Shown here piece after piece: positions 8,235 through 20,952 of a stretch of DNA of 32,781 nucleotides. Each line of letters begins with the position of its first letter. Positions within the stretch are counted from its first letter, which is position 1. This DNA is from Fragilaria crotonensis (Eukaryota; Bacillariophyta; Fragilariophyceae; Fragilariales; Fragilariaceae): the NCBI GenBank assembly GCA_022925895.1, contig JAKSYS010000692.1:1-32781 (forward strand), read 5' to 3'. The translations under genes and the position numbers were made by a program. The notes under the pieces were generated by a model that worked only from the letters and a program-made list of their open reading frames with translations, was not told the origin of the DNA and did not search any database.

Positions 8235-10780
8235 TTTTGGAGGAGGAGGCCCCAATTGAGCAAGAAGAGAGGTCGCAAGCGAGGAAATTCATTTGATCCC
8301 CGAATATGAAGAGGAACTTGCCGTCGTTCAACGTCCTCTGAGTCCACCATTGTCTGAAGCAGGGAGGATATCGAGGATAAGCGGAGGATACACGCGGATA
8401 CGCGACTTTCAACGACGACGAACGACCGAGAATCGATGGAGAAATCGACGAACGAAGCGATGACGACCGCGACGACCAAGTTCGAAAAACCGACGATGCT
8501 GCCGCTATTGAAGACGAAAGCGACAGCGACGACTCGCGTTCGGTCCAGACTGATGACAGCGACGAGCGTGTGGAAGAGGAGGACTTACCTGAGCTTCCTC
8601 AGAGAGAAAATGCTCCAGAAATGGCGGAGAACGAAACGAACGACAAAGTTGACGAAATTGATCAAACCGAGAGGCCGCAACGAAGCGTAACGAGACTGGA
8701 GAACGAAATGAAGAGACTTGGAATTGATGAACCAATCAGAATCGAGGACGACGAAGTTGGAGTACGAACAAAGAACGGACCAAGTTGCATTTAATGCGAC
8801 TTTATCATCGGATCCTGGAGAGCCGAAAACGTTTCGTAAGGCGATGGATGGGAAGAACGGGTTAAGTGGAAACCGTCAGCTATTGTGGAAATCAACAATT
8901 TTCTGTCACGTGATGCCTGGAAGAAGTTTCCCAGAGAGATGCTGAAAGGACGCAAGCCTATACCCGTGAAATGGATATTCAAGATCAAGGAGGAGCAAGA
9001 TGGGTCACTGCGATACAAGAGTCGGATCGTACTTAGGGCTACGTCATGATCCCAGGAGTGGATTACACTGAGTTTTCTCGCCGGTTGCAACAGACACAAC
9101 AGTACGAACTACGATTGCAGTTGCAGTGTACCGGCAGGGTGAAGGTTGGATCATGGAAATGATTGACATCGAAGCAGCATTTCTAAATGCGGAACTTGAA
9201 GCTGACAGAGAAGTATTTGCTGAATGGCCAGAAGGAATGGTTGAACTTGGATTTATTACCGAAGACGAACGGAGGAAGTTTTGTATCAAGCTGACAAGAC
9301 CTATGTATGGAGGAGTTGACGTTCCGCGCCTATTCATGAAGACATTGTTCAGATATTTGACGCAAGTCATGAAGATGATACAGAGTCTGGTTGATCCGTG
9401 CCTTTATTACTGGAAGAATACAGCGGGCGAAGTAACTCTGATGGCAGTGGTGCACGTGGATGACGTTTTGCTGGTAAGAAAGAGACGATTGAGAAGTTTA
9501 AGTCGGAACTTAAGAAACGGTTCAATATCTCTGACTTGGGACGTTTGAAGAAGCATCTTGGAGTATGGTACGACTGGAAAACTGACGATAACGGTGAGAG
9601 CTACGTTGTTGCGAGTATGACAAAATTGGAGGACGAAATTGTTGAGTCATTTGAGACGAGTGTGGGAAGGAGTATCAAGGAAGCTGAGACCCCGGGATAT
9701 CCAAACAAATTCCTAAGCAAGAACAAGGGAGAACCTGTGAGAATGACCGAGTACCGTTCGATTGTTGGCAAGATTATGTATCTGATGACCAAGCTGGCAC
9801 CTGATTTGGCGAATCCTGCACGAGAGTTGGCACAACATTTGTCTAATCCAGGTGACGAGCACTGGAAAGCACTAGAGCGTTTAGTGGGACATATCAAGGC
9901 GAGGTACTACGAAGGTCTAACGTACAGGAAACCGAAGGAATTGAGGCCCATATCATTTGTCGATTCGGATTACGCGAAGAACATTGATGACCGCAAGAGC
10001 ATTTCGTCCGGGCTACATACACTTGGTGGTACGTTGGTGAACTGGGAGTCGAAAACTCAACATGTGGTTACGTTGTCAAGTACGGAGGCTGAGTACATAA
10101 GCCTGGCGAAGGGAGCGTGTGAGAACAAGTTTATTATGATGTTATTGGACGAAGTCATGAGATACCCGAAGGAAGAGAAATTGGTTGGGCGTGTTTATGA
10201 AGACAATCTGGGAGCGATTTATTTAGTGAAGAATCAACACGTCGGAGCAAGGACGAAGCATATTGACGTCAGAGCACACTTTATTCGAGAACTTGAAGAA
10301 GCTGGTTATTTAAAGGTTCAGTTCGTACGATCGGAAGAGAACTCGGCGGACATACTGAATAAGAACTGCCCCGAGAAATTGCACACGAAGCATGCAGCGA
10401 GAATCAGGAATGGGAATCTTGAATGTTGGAGGGAGGATGTCGAGGATAAGCGTTTACTGACAAGCGACAGTAGCAGTGGAAACGGGACTGCTATGACAGT
10501 GCAGTACGCACGACCGACAGTCGTGCGAAATCTGGAAGATTCGTTCAAGAATATTTATTCGGGATTCGTAAATGGAATACGAATTCCTACGGATGAGGTC
10601 CAACATGCAAGATTAACTGGTACGATCGAAACGAAAGGAATCAACGGTGCGAGAAAAATAATTAATGAAAATGCATGGATTGAAGTGAAGAACAAGGCTA
10701 AGAAGGTTACTTCCAAGAAGCAAGATCAATTTGGTAAGACCAAGAGGTCTGGGAGGATTGATAGGAGTAATCTAAAGTAG
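8235..10780 (+). pseudogene. copia reverse transcriptase and RNase H, frameshifted, reading into the 3' LTR
   Basis: A charged linker at 8235-8800 is broken several times. Reverse transcriptase motifs then follow: EPKTFRKAMDG, PVKWIFKIKEEQDG, PGVDYTE, MIDIEAAFLNAELE and the catalytic VHVDDVLLV (about 9450-9475), a variant of the YVDD box. From 9536 a 414-codon open frame carries the rest of RT and RNase H: FVDSDYAKNIDDRKSISSG, TLSSTEAEYISLA, EDNLGAIYL and KHIDVRAHFIRE. The frame does not end before the LTR. It crosses the polypurine tract and continues about 114 codons inside the 3' LTR to a stop at 10778-10780, ending in a lysine/arginine-rich tail. Breaks in RT fall near 8868, 9037 and 9075, mostly at short G, C or T runs. 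Confidence 0.92.
10428..10437 (+). promoter_or_regulatory. polypurine tract of copia element
   Basis: GGAGGGAGGA lies directly before the TG of the 3' LTR. This is the normal position of the primer for plus-strand DNA synthesis. Here it lies inside the pol reading frame. Confidence 0.8.
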
Positions 10781-10908
10781 TCACAACATTGCAGAAGGGA
10801 AAACAAACAAGGGTTTATAGTGTTGTCAAACTACTAGCTGGTAGGAATACCGTGGTACTGCGCACCAGAAGTGTAAGTACTGTTGCAGAGATCTGGAACA
10901 TCTCAACA
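10438..10908 (+). repeat. 3' LTR of copia element
   Basis: 471 bp, tgtcgagg to ctcaaca. Its first 343 bp are an open reading frame continuous with pol. It is four bases longer than the 5' LTR; otherwise the two copies are almost identical. Confidence 0.95.
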
Positions 10909-10914
10909 CATATG
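10909..10914. repeat. right target-site duplication of the copia element (CATATG)
   Basis: Same six bases as at 4819-4824; see that entry for the uncertainty of 5 or 6 bp. Confidence 0.8.
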
Positions 10915-11430
10915 AGCATACATGTATGAGCTACAATCTACATTACTTCAGACGCCAGTAGACCCCTATGTACTAGATGTAGAAGCCCGCGAACGTTATT
11001 CTATGCGCAGGCCATAGATCGGAGTATGCTTGTATTCGGTATCATACCTCGTACTTTGTACCCTGTACGAGTATGCATATGCATACGTCTGGACGTCTGA
11101 ACCGTTTTTTGTACTCCGAGTCTGGTACTCTGTATACTGTATACTACAGTATCAGTATGCAATATTCATGAATACACAGTACTGTACTAGTACCAGATAC
11201 TACTAGCACACACTACAGACAGCACACGTTTCAAGTTTCAACAACTGTTTTATCTGCAAATTGCAAGGCCTCAAGAAGTTGGAGGGAACAGTGTCGACAC
11301 TTATCAGATAGGACATCTAGCGTCGACTTGTGTTTCCACAGTCAACAGTCAATGTCAAGTGTGAGCCGTCAACCTTGAAGAGTGGCTGTTGCTCATTACT
11401 CGGAGTAGTAGTACGCATTCGAGTCGAAAT
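10915..11430. other. intergenic, GTAC-rich upstream region of NAPE-PLD-like gene
   Basis: Between the element and the next ATG. 10960-11215 is full of GTAC and TATAC words (for example gtactctgtatactgtatac). A purine-rich and mixed stretch leads to the start at 11431. Before the insertion it was joined to 4701-4824, making a divergent intergenic region of about 646 bp. Confidence 0.5.
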
Positions 11431-12990
11431 ATGTTGCGGACGTGGGCACAGGCTTCCAGCAATGTGATGCTACGTTGTGCTCTACAGTCTTCAAATGCGT
11501 TTGGAAGTAGACCGAGTAATACGAAGAGTTTTATCCCTTCTCTTCATCGTCAAAACATTGGTCGGGCCTTCATGACCTGCAACTTCAATCCAAGCAAGCA
11601 CGTCAGTGTCAGTGCCAACCGCGAGACTCGTAATCTAGCATTCCCATCAAAGCTGGTGATTGGACGACAGGTGAGGACGTACATATTTCTTCCAAAATCT
11701 TTCCAAGAATTACAACTTGACTTGAAATTGTGGTTGACCGATCGACGCGAGAAACGAACGATTCTAGTCAAGCTTCTAAGGGATCGCTATCGTGATACGA
11801 AGACTAGAATTAGACGGCGAACAAGGACCATTAAACTCAGCCCGCCATCTCGAAATACCATGTCCATCAAGTACCGCCGATGGGGCACCAGATTAAGAAA
11901 CATGCTTGTGAAGCGAGTCACTATCAAGGAATACTCCCGAGACAATTGGTTTGACGCAGATGGCTATCCCTTAACGTCCAGAGATGAGGCTGGTCGCTTT
12001 GTCAATCCATGGTCGTCGGAATCGACAAGTGGGAGTCACCCCATCTTTGAATTTCTGTCATGGCGCCTACAACGACTATTCAAGGCGCCAGTCTTGCCTT
12101 CAGACAGTCACGTCGAAACCGTGCCTGTGGATTTTAATATTCAGGACCCAAACGCCATGCGTTTTACTTGGATTGCACACTCTACTTGTGTGTTGCAGCT
12201 CAGCGGGTACACCATCCTGACCGACCCGCACTTTTCTCAGCGTGCCGCACCTTTGCAGCTACCTATTCCGTTCAACGGTGTCGAACGACAATTGCAGCCC
12301 GCTTGCGACATGGATGATCTTCCATTTATTGACTTATGTCTCTTGACACATGATCATTATGACCATCTAGATCGAAATAGTTGTTTTGCTCTAAAGAGTA
12401 AGATTGGGCGGTGGATTGTTCCGCTTGGAATCAAGGAATGGTTAATGGAAAAGTGTGAAGTCAAGAACACCTCATTGAAGAATTGCAGTGGTGGCAGTCG
12501 ACGCAGCTGGTCGACGATACAGGAGACCGCCTCTAAGTGTTACTTGCGCTCCTACCCAACACTGGAGTTGTCGAACAATGTGGGATCGTAACCAACGGCT
12601 TTGGTGCTCCTATGTTGTTGATTCACAAGATAAGCGTTTTTCTTCGGAGGTGACACTGGCCTCCCAGAGCCTTTTCCACTCTTTTCGCAAATCGGCCAGC
12701 GTTTAGGTCCCTTCGATCTGGCGGCACTTCCTATCGGAGCATACTCTCCTCGTTTCTTTATGGCGGATTCGCATTGTAATCCCAGTGAAGCAGTTAAGAT
12801 TCACCAACAAATTCGAGCGACGAAGTCCATTGCGATTCATTGGGCGACATTTCGACTTGCTGAAGAGTCCGACGATGAACCACCCCTTCTTTTGAAGGCT
12901 GCTGCGGACGAGGCTGCTGCGGACTTTTCAACTCTCAAATTGGGCGAATCCATTGAAGTCAGGGGTAGTCGAAAGCAGAACCATTTATAA
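11431..12990 (+). CDS. NAPE-PLD-like metallo-beta-lactamase-fold phospholipase (three frameshifts)
   Basis: N-acylphosphatidylethanolamine-hydrolysing phospholipase D family: zinc enzymes that release N-acylethanolamines from membrane lipids. The start at 11431 (MLRTWAQASSN) gives a leader of about 50 residues rich in R and S and without acids, typical of mitochondrial targeting. The catalytic region begins near residue 250: WIAHSTCVLQLSGYTILTDP, SQRAAP, then LTHDHYDHLD (the HxHxDH metal motif) and RWIVPLG. After breaks near 12471 (CC), 12531 (CC) and 12637-12641 (T5) the conserved blocks continue: LQWWQS, APTQHWSCRT, GGDTGLPEPF, RLGPFDLAALPIGAY and SIAIHWATF. Adding one base to each run gives a single frame of about 520 residues ending at TAA 12988-12990. 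Human NAPE-PLD is about 393 residues; the excess is mainly N-terminal. All metal-binding blocks are kept, so I regard the breaks as sequence errors. Confidence 0.88.
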
Positions 12991-13198
12991 GCTAAACTTC
13001 GCTACTTGCACCAAATCGTACATTCCGAGTTCGGCGAGACCGTTGATCTGATGAACTCGTCGGAATCAACGATACGCTCCTCCCCTGCGGGATGTATCAT
13101 GCCTAGGCCATGCTGCGCTAGGAGGACTTTCCGAAAGATATATGGTGCTATCGATCTACTTGTAGGTCACTTGTCAGGTACTTGATGGAATCTTACGT
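12991..13198. other. short convergent intergenic region
   Basis: 208 bp between the stops of the NAPE-PLD-like gene (+) and the helicase gene (-). No motif beyond probable 3' untranslated sequence is seen. Confidence 0.4.
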
Positions 13199-15037
<1,839 letters not shown>

Positions 15038-15646
15038 CGTACAACTACTCGGAGTACTCGTTCCAGTGATTCAAATGTTCGCCTTCGTAAAGTTTTGCTT
15101 TTCTTCCTCGTAGAGTTGTGAATTAGCTCCGGGTGCCTCGCCTATGATTTAAACGAGAGTGAATCTCCTCTGGTTTGATCATGCTCGTTGGCTGTGGCCA
15201 CTCGGTCTGTACTGTTTCCGTTAAAGACTTTCGCATCATTTCTTGTCATGCCATGTCTTGTTTTTCATTTTTTTGTTTTCATGCACATACGGCACATGAT
15301 ACAGTACACTGCACACTGTAGTCTTCATTCCAGTAGTTACTGGGACTGGGTTCTACTCCGAGTGCGTTCTATGACGTACACTCGGTATGTGCTCCGCTGT
15401 ACCCAATCCCTAACAATGAATTCAGTATGAAAGAATGGACGGAAGGAAGTGAAAGGCCGCAATGGCAATCCGTCGAAGGAAAGCAACAAAAAGACGAAGA
15501 GCGATGCCATGATAAACGGAAATGAAACGAAAAAGTACAACATTATCGGCAAGTGGTGTTCGTCGAAAATGGCCGGTTAGGATGTACCTTTGTTTAAGGT
15601 AATTGGTTCACAAAACAGGAAATCGTTGACACTCCAAACAAGTGCC
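15038..15646. other. intergenic between helicase and ArgRS genes
   Basis: 609 bp between the helicase start and the ArgRS stop, both minus strand. It must hold the helicase promoter and the ArgRS 3' end. A few GTAC words (15295-15330) and a T-rich stretch (15235-15285) are visible. No conserved coding sequence is seen. Confidence 0.4.
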
Positions 15647-17937
15647 TTAGATTTGCTGCACATGGCGGATCCCAACTAAGTCAAAGCATTCACGCATAGC
15701 CATCGTCGTGGCTTTGCACAGGAGAAGACGGGATTCCATTTCCGGACTGCCAAGAACCTTGCACTGGGTTGCAAATTCAGAGGCTGCGTTGGACAAATTG
15801 TACAGGAAGTCACAAACATGAAATGGAAACAGATCTTCAAGAGTGGCGAGGATCATATCAGTGAATCCATGCAAATGCAGAACCAGATTTCGCTCGGAAG
15901 GATGAGTGATCTTCACTTCAGTTTTGTTCTCGACGAGTTTGTCCACGTCAACGTTGTGCTCCGCCTTGGCTTTTGCCATGATGCTCTCAAGTCGCGCGTG
16001 AGCATAGAGCAGGTACACAGCAGTGTTTCCCTTTGTGTCAAGCATCTGGTCGTACGAAAACTTGTAGTTGGTAGTGGGATTACGACGAAGGTCAAAGTAT
16101 TTCACTGCCGAGTACCCAATCGCTTCAGCAACATGCGGAACCTCCTCTTCGGTAATTCCTGTCCTTTTCTCAGCGATCCGTTCTCGCAGCGATGATGCCA
16201 TTCGTCCGACGGCCTCGTCTAGTAGATCAACAAGGCGCACGGTGTCGCCTGACCTAGTTTTAAAGCGTTTTCCGTCTTCCCCTTGAACAGTCCCAAATCC
16301 GATATGCTCAAGCTTCACGTTGTCTCCAACCCACCCAATCATCTTGGCAGCAGTGAAACACATCTTGAAGTGGTCGCCTTGTGAAAAGTCAGTGATGGCA
16401 ATGATGCGCTCCGCCTTCAAATCATGAATTCGATACTTCAACGCGGCCATATCTGTTGAATCATAGCCATAACCACCATCGCTCTTCTGTAACATCAATG
16501 GCACCTTGTACTTGTCTACGAAAACGCATTTCGCCCCACCCTCCTCAATTCTGACCAAACCAGCCTTCTCAAACTCATCAATAACAGGCGGGATCTTGTC
16601 GTTGTAAAACGATTCGCCGCATTCGTAAACGGTGACATCAAGCGATCATAAACTTTCTGGAATTCCTTACGAGATACGTCGCAGAGGATCTTCCAAATAC
16701 GGTGACACTCCTCGTCCCCAGATTGGAGTTTCACAACATTGAGCTGGGCAGTCTGTTTGAAAGCAGGGTCTTCATCAAAGCGTTTCTTTGCGTTCTTGTA
16801 GAATGTCGTCAAGTCTGTTATGTTGGACGTGTCATTCCCGAAGTCTGGGTATTCTTCCTTCAAGTACTCAATAAGCATTCCAAATTGAGTACCCCAGTCA
16901 CCTACGTGATTAACACGGTGGACTTTATGCCCAACGAACTCTAGAATGCGGCAAACAGATTCTCCAATGATAGTCGAACGAAGGTGGCCCACATGCATCT
17001 CTTTCGCAATGTTTGGCGAAGAAAAATCCACAAGACAGGTTAAGGGAGAAACTGACGATGGCTTAGGGAGCTTCCCGGCGCGAATGAATTTGTTTACTTG
17101 GAATTGCAAGAACGATGGGGTCAATTTGCAAAGGATAAAACCAATCTTGTTGACTTCAAGATCCATAACGACAGGATGGTCCTCTCCAATAGCATCAATT
17201 ACAGATTTTCCAATGTCAGAGGCTGAGTTGATCCCAGCGGGGAGAGAACCTGATTTCTTTAAGTCAGCGAAGAGGGCCATTGCTGCTGTGCATTGATAGT
17301 CACCATGCTTGGGATCGGCACATTTTTTAATCCAGTTGTTGGAAGGAAGCTGCACGGCATCTCCAAAGACAACAGTAAGAGCAAGCGTAAATACTTCCTG
17401 CACTACATCCAAGATGCTCGAGCTTTCGGCGTTAGATTCCGCACGCTGAGCAGAAGGGAGACTGGCTAGGCCATTCTTAGCGGCTGCCAGGGCGTCCCTG
17501 TGGGCATCAACGTAAGCAGAGAGCAAAGGAGGAAAGTTACAATTGAGAGAAGAGAGGGTTGTTACGATTGAAATATCAGCCATTGTTGTCGAGTGCCCTA
17601 CAATATGACGGGGAGAACCTTCCAAAGCGGCGCAAAGGTGAGCAAAACTAGAATCAGGGCTGTTTGCAGGTCGCAAGGTGGTCCTCTCCCATTCACACCA
17701 ATCATCAACCAATGCATCTACCATGATCGATCCTCTCCCAGCCGATGCTCCTGACAAGCGGTACAAGGCTTGTCCTATCGCGTTGCCATCTCCGCAGACG
17801 ACGATGTCATCATATTCTAAGGCCAAACCCGAAGTAACAGTCGATTTTCCGCCCTCGAGGGGGACGCCAAAGGCTTGGCTAGCCCATAAGGCCTTGATTG
17901 TTTCGTTGCATCCGCTCTTTCCGTTTACAAGCTTCAT
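15647..17937 (-). CDS. arginyl-tRNA synthetase (cytosolic type) with N-terminal GST-like extension, one frameshift
   Basis: Class I synthetase that charges tRNA-Arg. The start at 17937 (MKLVNGKSGC) gives about 763 residues after repair. Residues about 1-155 resemble a glutathione-S-transferase fold: a short N-part, then helical sequence with GHSTTMADISIVTTL, the GST C-domain N-cap pattern. The ArgRS-specific region follows (GDYQCTAAMALFADLKK, about 213-229), then the core with DFSSPNIAKEMHVGHLRST (HIGH motif, 315-318) and LNHVGDWGTQFG-like sequence. Later blocks are KSDGGYGYDSTDMAALK and RFKTRSGDTVRL (KMSKS-equivalent loop). The anticodon-binding DALR domain ends in FDLVGIRHVQQI, close to the usual eukaryotic C-terminus. 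The frame breaks near 16640; one extra G after cgctt restores YDRLDVTVYECGESFYND. It may carry plain cytosolic activity or serve more than one compartment; no transit peptide is seen. Confidence 0.93.
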
Positions 17938-18283
17938 CGACGACCTATATCAGTGCTTCGACCGGGCGAAGTTAGTGGTCGGCAGTAGCTGTGTACGACG
18001 ATGAGGGGAGGAAGGAGCGGAACACGGGGATGGAGAGTTGAAAGGATTTGAGCTCCTTCCGGACTGCACGGCAGACGGAGTGCACACAGAATCTGAGAGG
18101 ACTCTAGCTAGAAATAGCACTTGATGCATGATGGTACAATGCTGGTCCGTAGGTACCAGTTACTTGATATCTATGCTCTATGCATACATTCTGACAGTTC
18201 CTAAGTGGAGTACTGTAGTACTCCTGGGAACGTTGGTACACTAGTACATACCAGTCCTACTTGCGAGTTGCGAGCCAACAGCA
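17938..18283. other. upstream region of ArgRS gene, GTAC words
   Basis: Holds the ArgRS 5' region. From 18145 to 18320 GTAC-centred words return (gtaggtaccagttact, gtactgtagtactcc), ending in three copies of acacagt (about 18291-18314). No gene is supported. Confidence 0.45.
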
Positions 18284-18829
18284 GTGTCTAGTACACAGTA
18301 CACAGTACACAGTAAAGGTTCGTGCATCAAGTTTTCATTGGTCACAAAAATATTTGTCCGGCGAAAAAGCCAACCTCAATATTGGCGCTTCAAATGTTTT
18401 CAGCAATTCTCATTGATTGCTGCAACAACTGAAATTTACTTTTGCCCCTTCAAGGTAGTATCCAGAGAAGAACTAAATGTCCACTCAGCCTTTGCACTAC
18501 CACTGTGTACTCTGTTAGGGTATATGATACATTTGGTGGGTAGTATTGTTTGTACACCCTCATACAAAGGTGCATGTGAACTGCACAGAACAACAACCGG
18601 CATATCATCAATTGATTGTAACTACTTCAATGCCATGCTGCCGTGAAGCACTGGTGGCAATGACACGACTACGCTTTTGAAGACATTGGCTGAGTACTTG
18701 ATGCCCATATCAGCTGATTTGCTGGATGATGCTGAAGCATTTGCTGCCCTTTGCTGCCCTTTGCTACAATGCAGTGTATTACAAAGGACATGGGATCCAA
18801 AGCCTCAGACCCCTGACCAGACTGTGTGG
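18284..18829 (+). pseudogene. possible decayed coding segment, unrecognised
   Basis: One plus-strand frame is open for about 180 codons apart from a single TGA at 18644-18646. The part after the stop (TGGNDTTTLLKTLAEYLMPI, then SADLLDDAEAFAALCCPLL) has protein-like composition. I recognise no domain. It could be a relic exon or chance; codon bias would help decide. Confidence 0.2.
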
Positions 18830-19008
18830 TAGTAATAAGATGTGACTGCTGACAATCTTAGTACATCGAAAGGTGGCGGGTTTACTTATATACTTTTTGT
18901 TACCTTCAGTATATAATTTTGTAACTTATTGTTACAATTTTTACATAAAGTGTACATGTATGTTTTCAGACATAATTGTTCCAAAATTAATGTCATTTGT
19001 AACTTTGG

Positions 19009-19037
19009 AGTATCCGATGCATTTTGCATCTGATACT
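19009..19037. repeat. inverted repeat, 13-bp arms
   Basis: AGTATCCGATGCA, loop TTT, TGCATCTGATACT: 12 of 13 arm positions pair. Confidence 0.85.
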
Positions 19038-19169
19038 TAGACATATGTGACGTTCTAGATTTTGTCCGTCATGGTTACAATTCATACATACTTGTTCACG
19101 CCACCAAACATTCTTTGTACAACTAAGTTTACGATATTGTTACAAGGTAGCTACGACACTAATTGTATT

Positions 19170-19200
19170 TTTGAATACCATGTGACACATGGTATTCAAA
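19170..19200. repeat. 31-bp palindrome, perfect 15-bp arms
   Basis: TTTGAATACCATGTG, one A in the centre, then CACATGGTATTCAAA. All 15 arm positions pair. Possible cruciform or relic of a small foldback element. Confidence 0.95.
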
Positions 19201-19514
19201 GTACATAAATAAACAGTAAGGATACCGGCAAAATCTTTCAGAAAGCAAACATGAACACACCGTGATGTAATAATGGTACAAATCTACGCAGCCAGCACTA
19301 TGGTCAGTAAACCAGCAAAACCAATGCTGGCACAACACGAGACACAAAATAATCACAAAACACATATCCATGCACACATAAAACAAAGACGGAGTGCGCA
19401 ACAGAAACTGTATTTGATGACAGCATCGCTAACAACAATGACTTTCTACAACAGCGTGGCTCAAGTGATAACAATTCTGGTATTCAAGAAGCCATCCAGT
19501 TGAGGAGCCTTTTA

Positions 19515-19591
19515 ATGCCTGTGACAGTCACCGGCATGCCTCCATCCAGAGATGCCTGTGACAGTCACCAGCATTCCTCCCTCATCCAGAG
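19515..19591. repeat. tandem duplication, unit about 37-40 bp, two copies
   Basis: Two copies of atgcctgtgacagtcacc followed by a gcat-cctcc-atccagag part, at 19515-19551 and 19552-19591. The second copy has a few extra bases. Confidence 0.85.
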
Positions 19592-20170
19592 AAGGGCGCT
19601 AGCGCACTGCAACCACAATTTGGAGGTTGGAGGCGGAAGGTGATTCGATTCAATGAGTTATGCTCGCTTCTTGTTGTTGAGGACAGAAGTAGTCGGAATG
19701 CAATGGACGCGGAGGAACAGGTGATGCTAAGTCTACGGCGACCAAAGTATGGAGCGGCGGTGAATGCTGTGGGAATGCAAATGACGAGCAAAGGAATGCA
19801 GAAATATTCAATGCGTTCATTGAATTGTGATAATGATAGTACTATACATACGAGATACTGCACTTGTTGGCATTGCTGATATACCACTGTTTATGTATGA
19901 GATGCAAAAGGGGGCATTGAATACAATAAAGGGGAGGTGAAATTAAAAAGGTACATGTAACAAAAACATTTCATTGGTAAACAACAATGGTACATAAAGT
20001 ATTAAATGCTACATGTAGCTGAAATAGCGTTACGTACTAAACAAACATACATGATACATATTTTTATGTATTGATGTAACAAAAAACAATTAACATAAAT
20101 ATATGTATCTATAACGTACGTAACTCAGAAAAATTTGTTACATGTATAAAAATTATTACATGTACAACTC

Positions 20171-20952
20171 GCCGCCTTCCGATGTAGTATTGTGTGATAC
20201 TGCTGCTCCTCCTGTCACTATCTTCACCGGCATTTGGACACCAGCCACCATCGTGTTTTCCTGCTCCTTCTCTGAACTTCATATCAACCTTACTGTCAAT
20301 CCTTGGTGTGGCCCTTGTTTCTCCAGTACTCTGACATTCTACATAACATCTAGGGCTGCACATATAATGACAGTCTATACAAGCTCAACAATGATGCATT
20401 GAATTTCCCTGCAGAGCATCCCTGCTGATTGCATGACATTTACTTTGGTGGGACATGGCATTAAGCATAAAACTCATGGTATCATATCAAATTTCAAGGA
20501 GTAATTCCAGATGAAAATCTTTTATTTGATCAATGACGATCATGGTGTGGCAGGGCAGATGCAGGGAAATAACTGTACAATTCACAACCTAGTAGCACCC
20601 TTATAGCTTTTCTCATGTTTGATTCGTTTTTGGCACCTTGCAAAGTCATGCCAATCACAAAACAAAGGCAAATGATGAACACTAACTACCATCAGCATTC
20701 TTGTTCTTGGGGAAAAGACACCATAGTTGTTGGTTCCTGCTGAGCAACCTAACAAAATTTGATGGCATTCTACTACTACAAGCTTACGTTTGATGGCATT
20801 TTAATACTACAACAAGCTTGCACCTAGCACAAGTTAGCTTAGAAACATTGATGAACAAACTTAAACAAAGTATTCAACTCAGAGATTTCACAGTACGGCT
20901 GGCATTTTTTTCGGTGGCAATAATACCTTTTTGGTGCAATAAACTGGTGCAA
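20171..20952. other. intergenic, nothing recognised
   Basis: Mixed-composition sequence without a supported gene. An open frame at 20142-20402 exists but lacks any motif. A short duplicated phrase, 'gatggcatt(c/t)tactactaca', appears at 20760-20815. Confidence 0.3.

Larger units (their letters stand above)
4825..10908 (+). mobile_element. Ty1/copia LTR retrotransposon (diatom CoDi-like)
   Basis: A 6,084-bp element with two LTRs (467 and 471 bp) starting TG and ending CA, flanked by CATATG. The domain order is gag with two CCHC zinc knuckles, aspartic protease (WLVDSGATTHVS), integrase zinc finger and DDE core, reverse transcriptase with HVDD, and RNase H. Integrase before RT defines the copia superfamily. 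All domains are present, but the reading frame is cut by about twenty frameshifts. The LTRs differ by only four single-base indels and a cluster of three substitutions, so the insertion is recent. The element sits between the divergent MscS and NAPE-PLD-like genes. Confidence 0.95.
18830..20170. other. AT-rich intergenic DNA with hairpins
   Basis: No gene is recognised. The left part (18880-19150) is rich in TTGTTAC/GTAAC words and the right part (19930-20170) in GTAACAAA and TACATGTA words. It contains two strong inverted repeats (19009-19037 and 19170-19200) and one short tandem duplication (19515-19591). Short open frames inside (for example 19640-19879) show no known motif. Confidence 0.4.
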
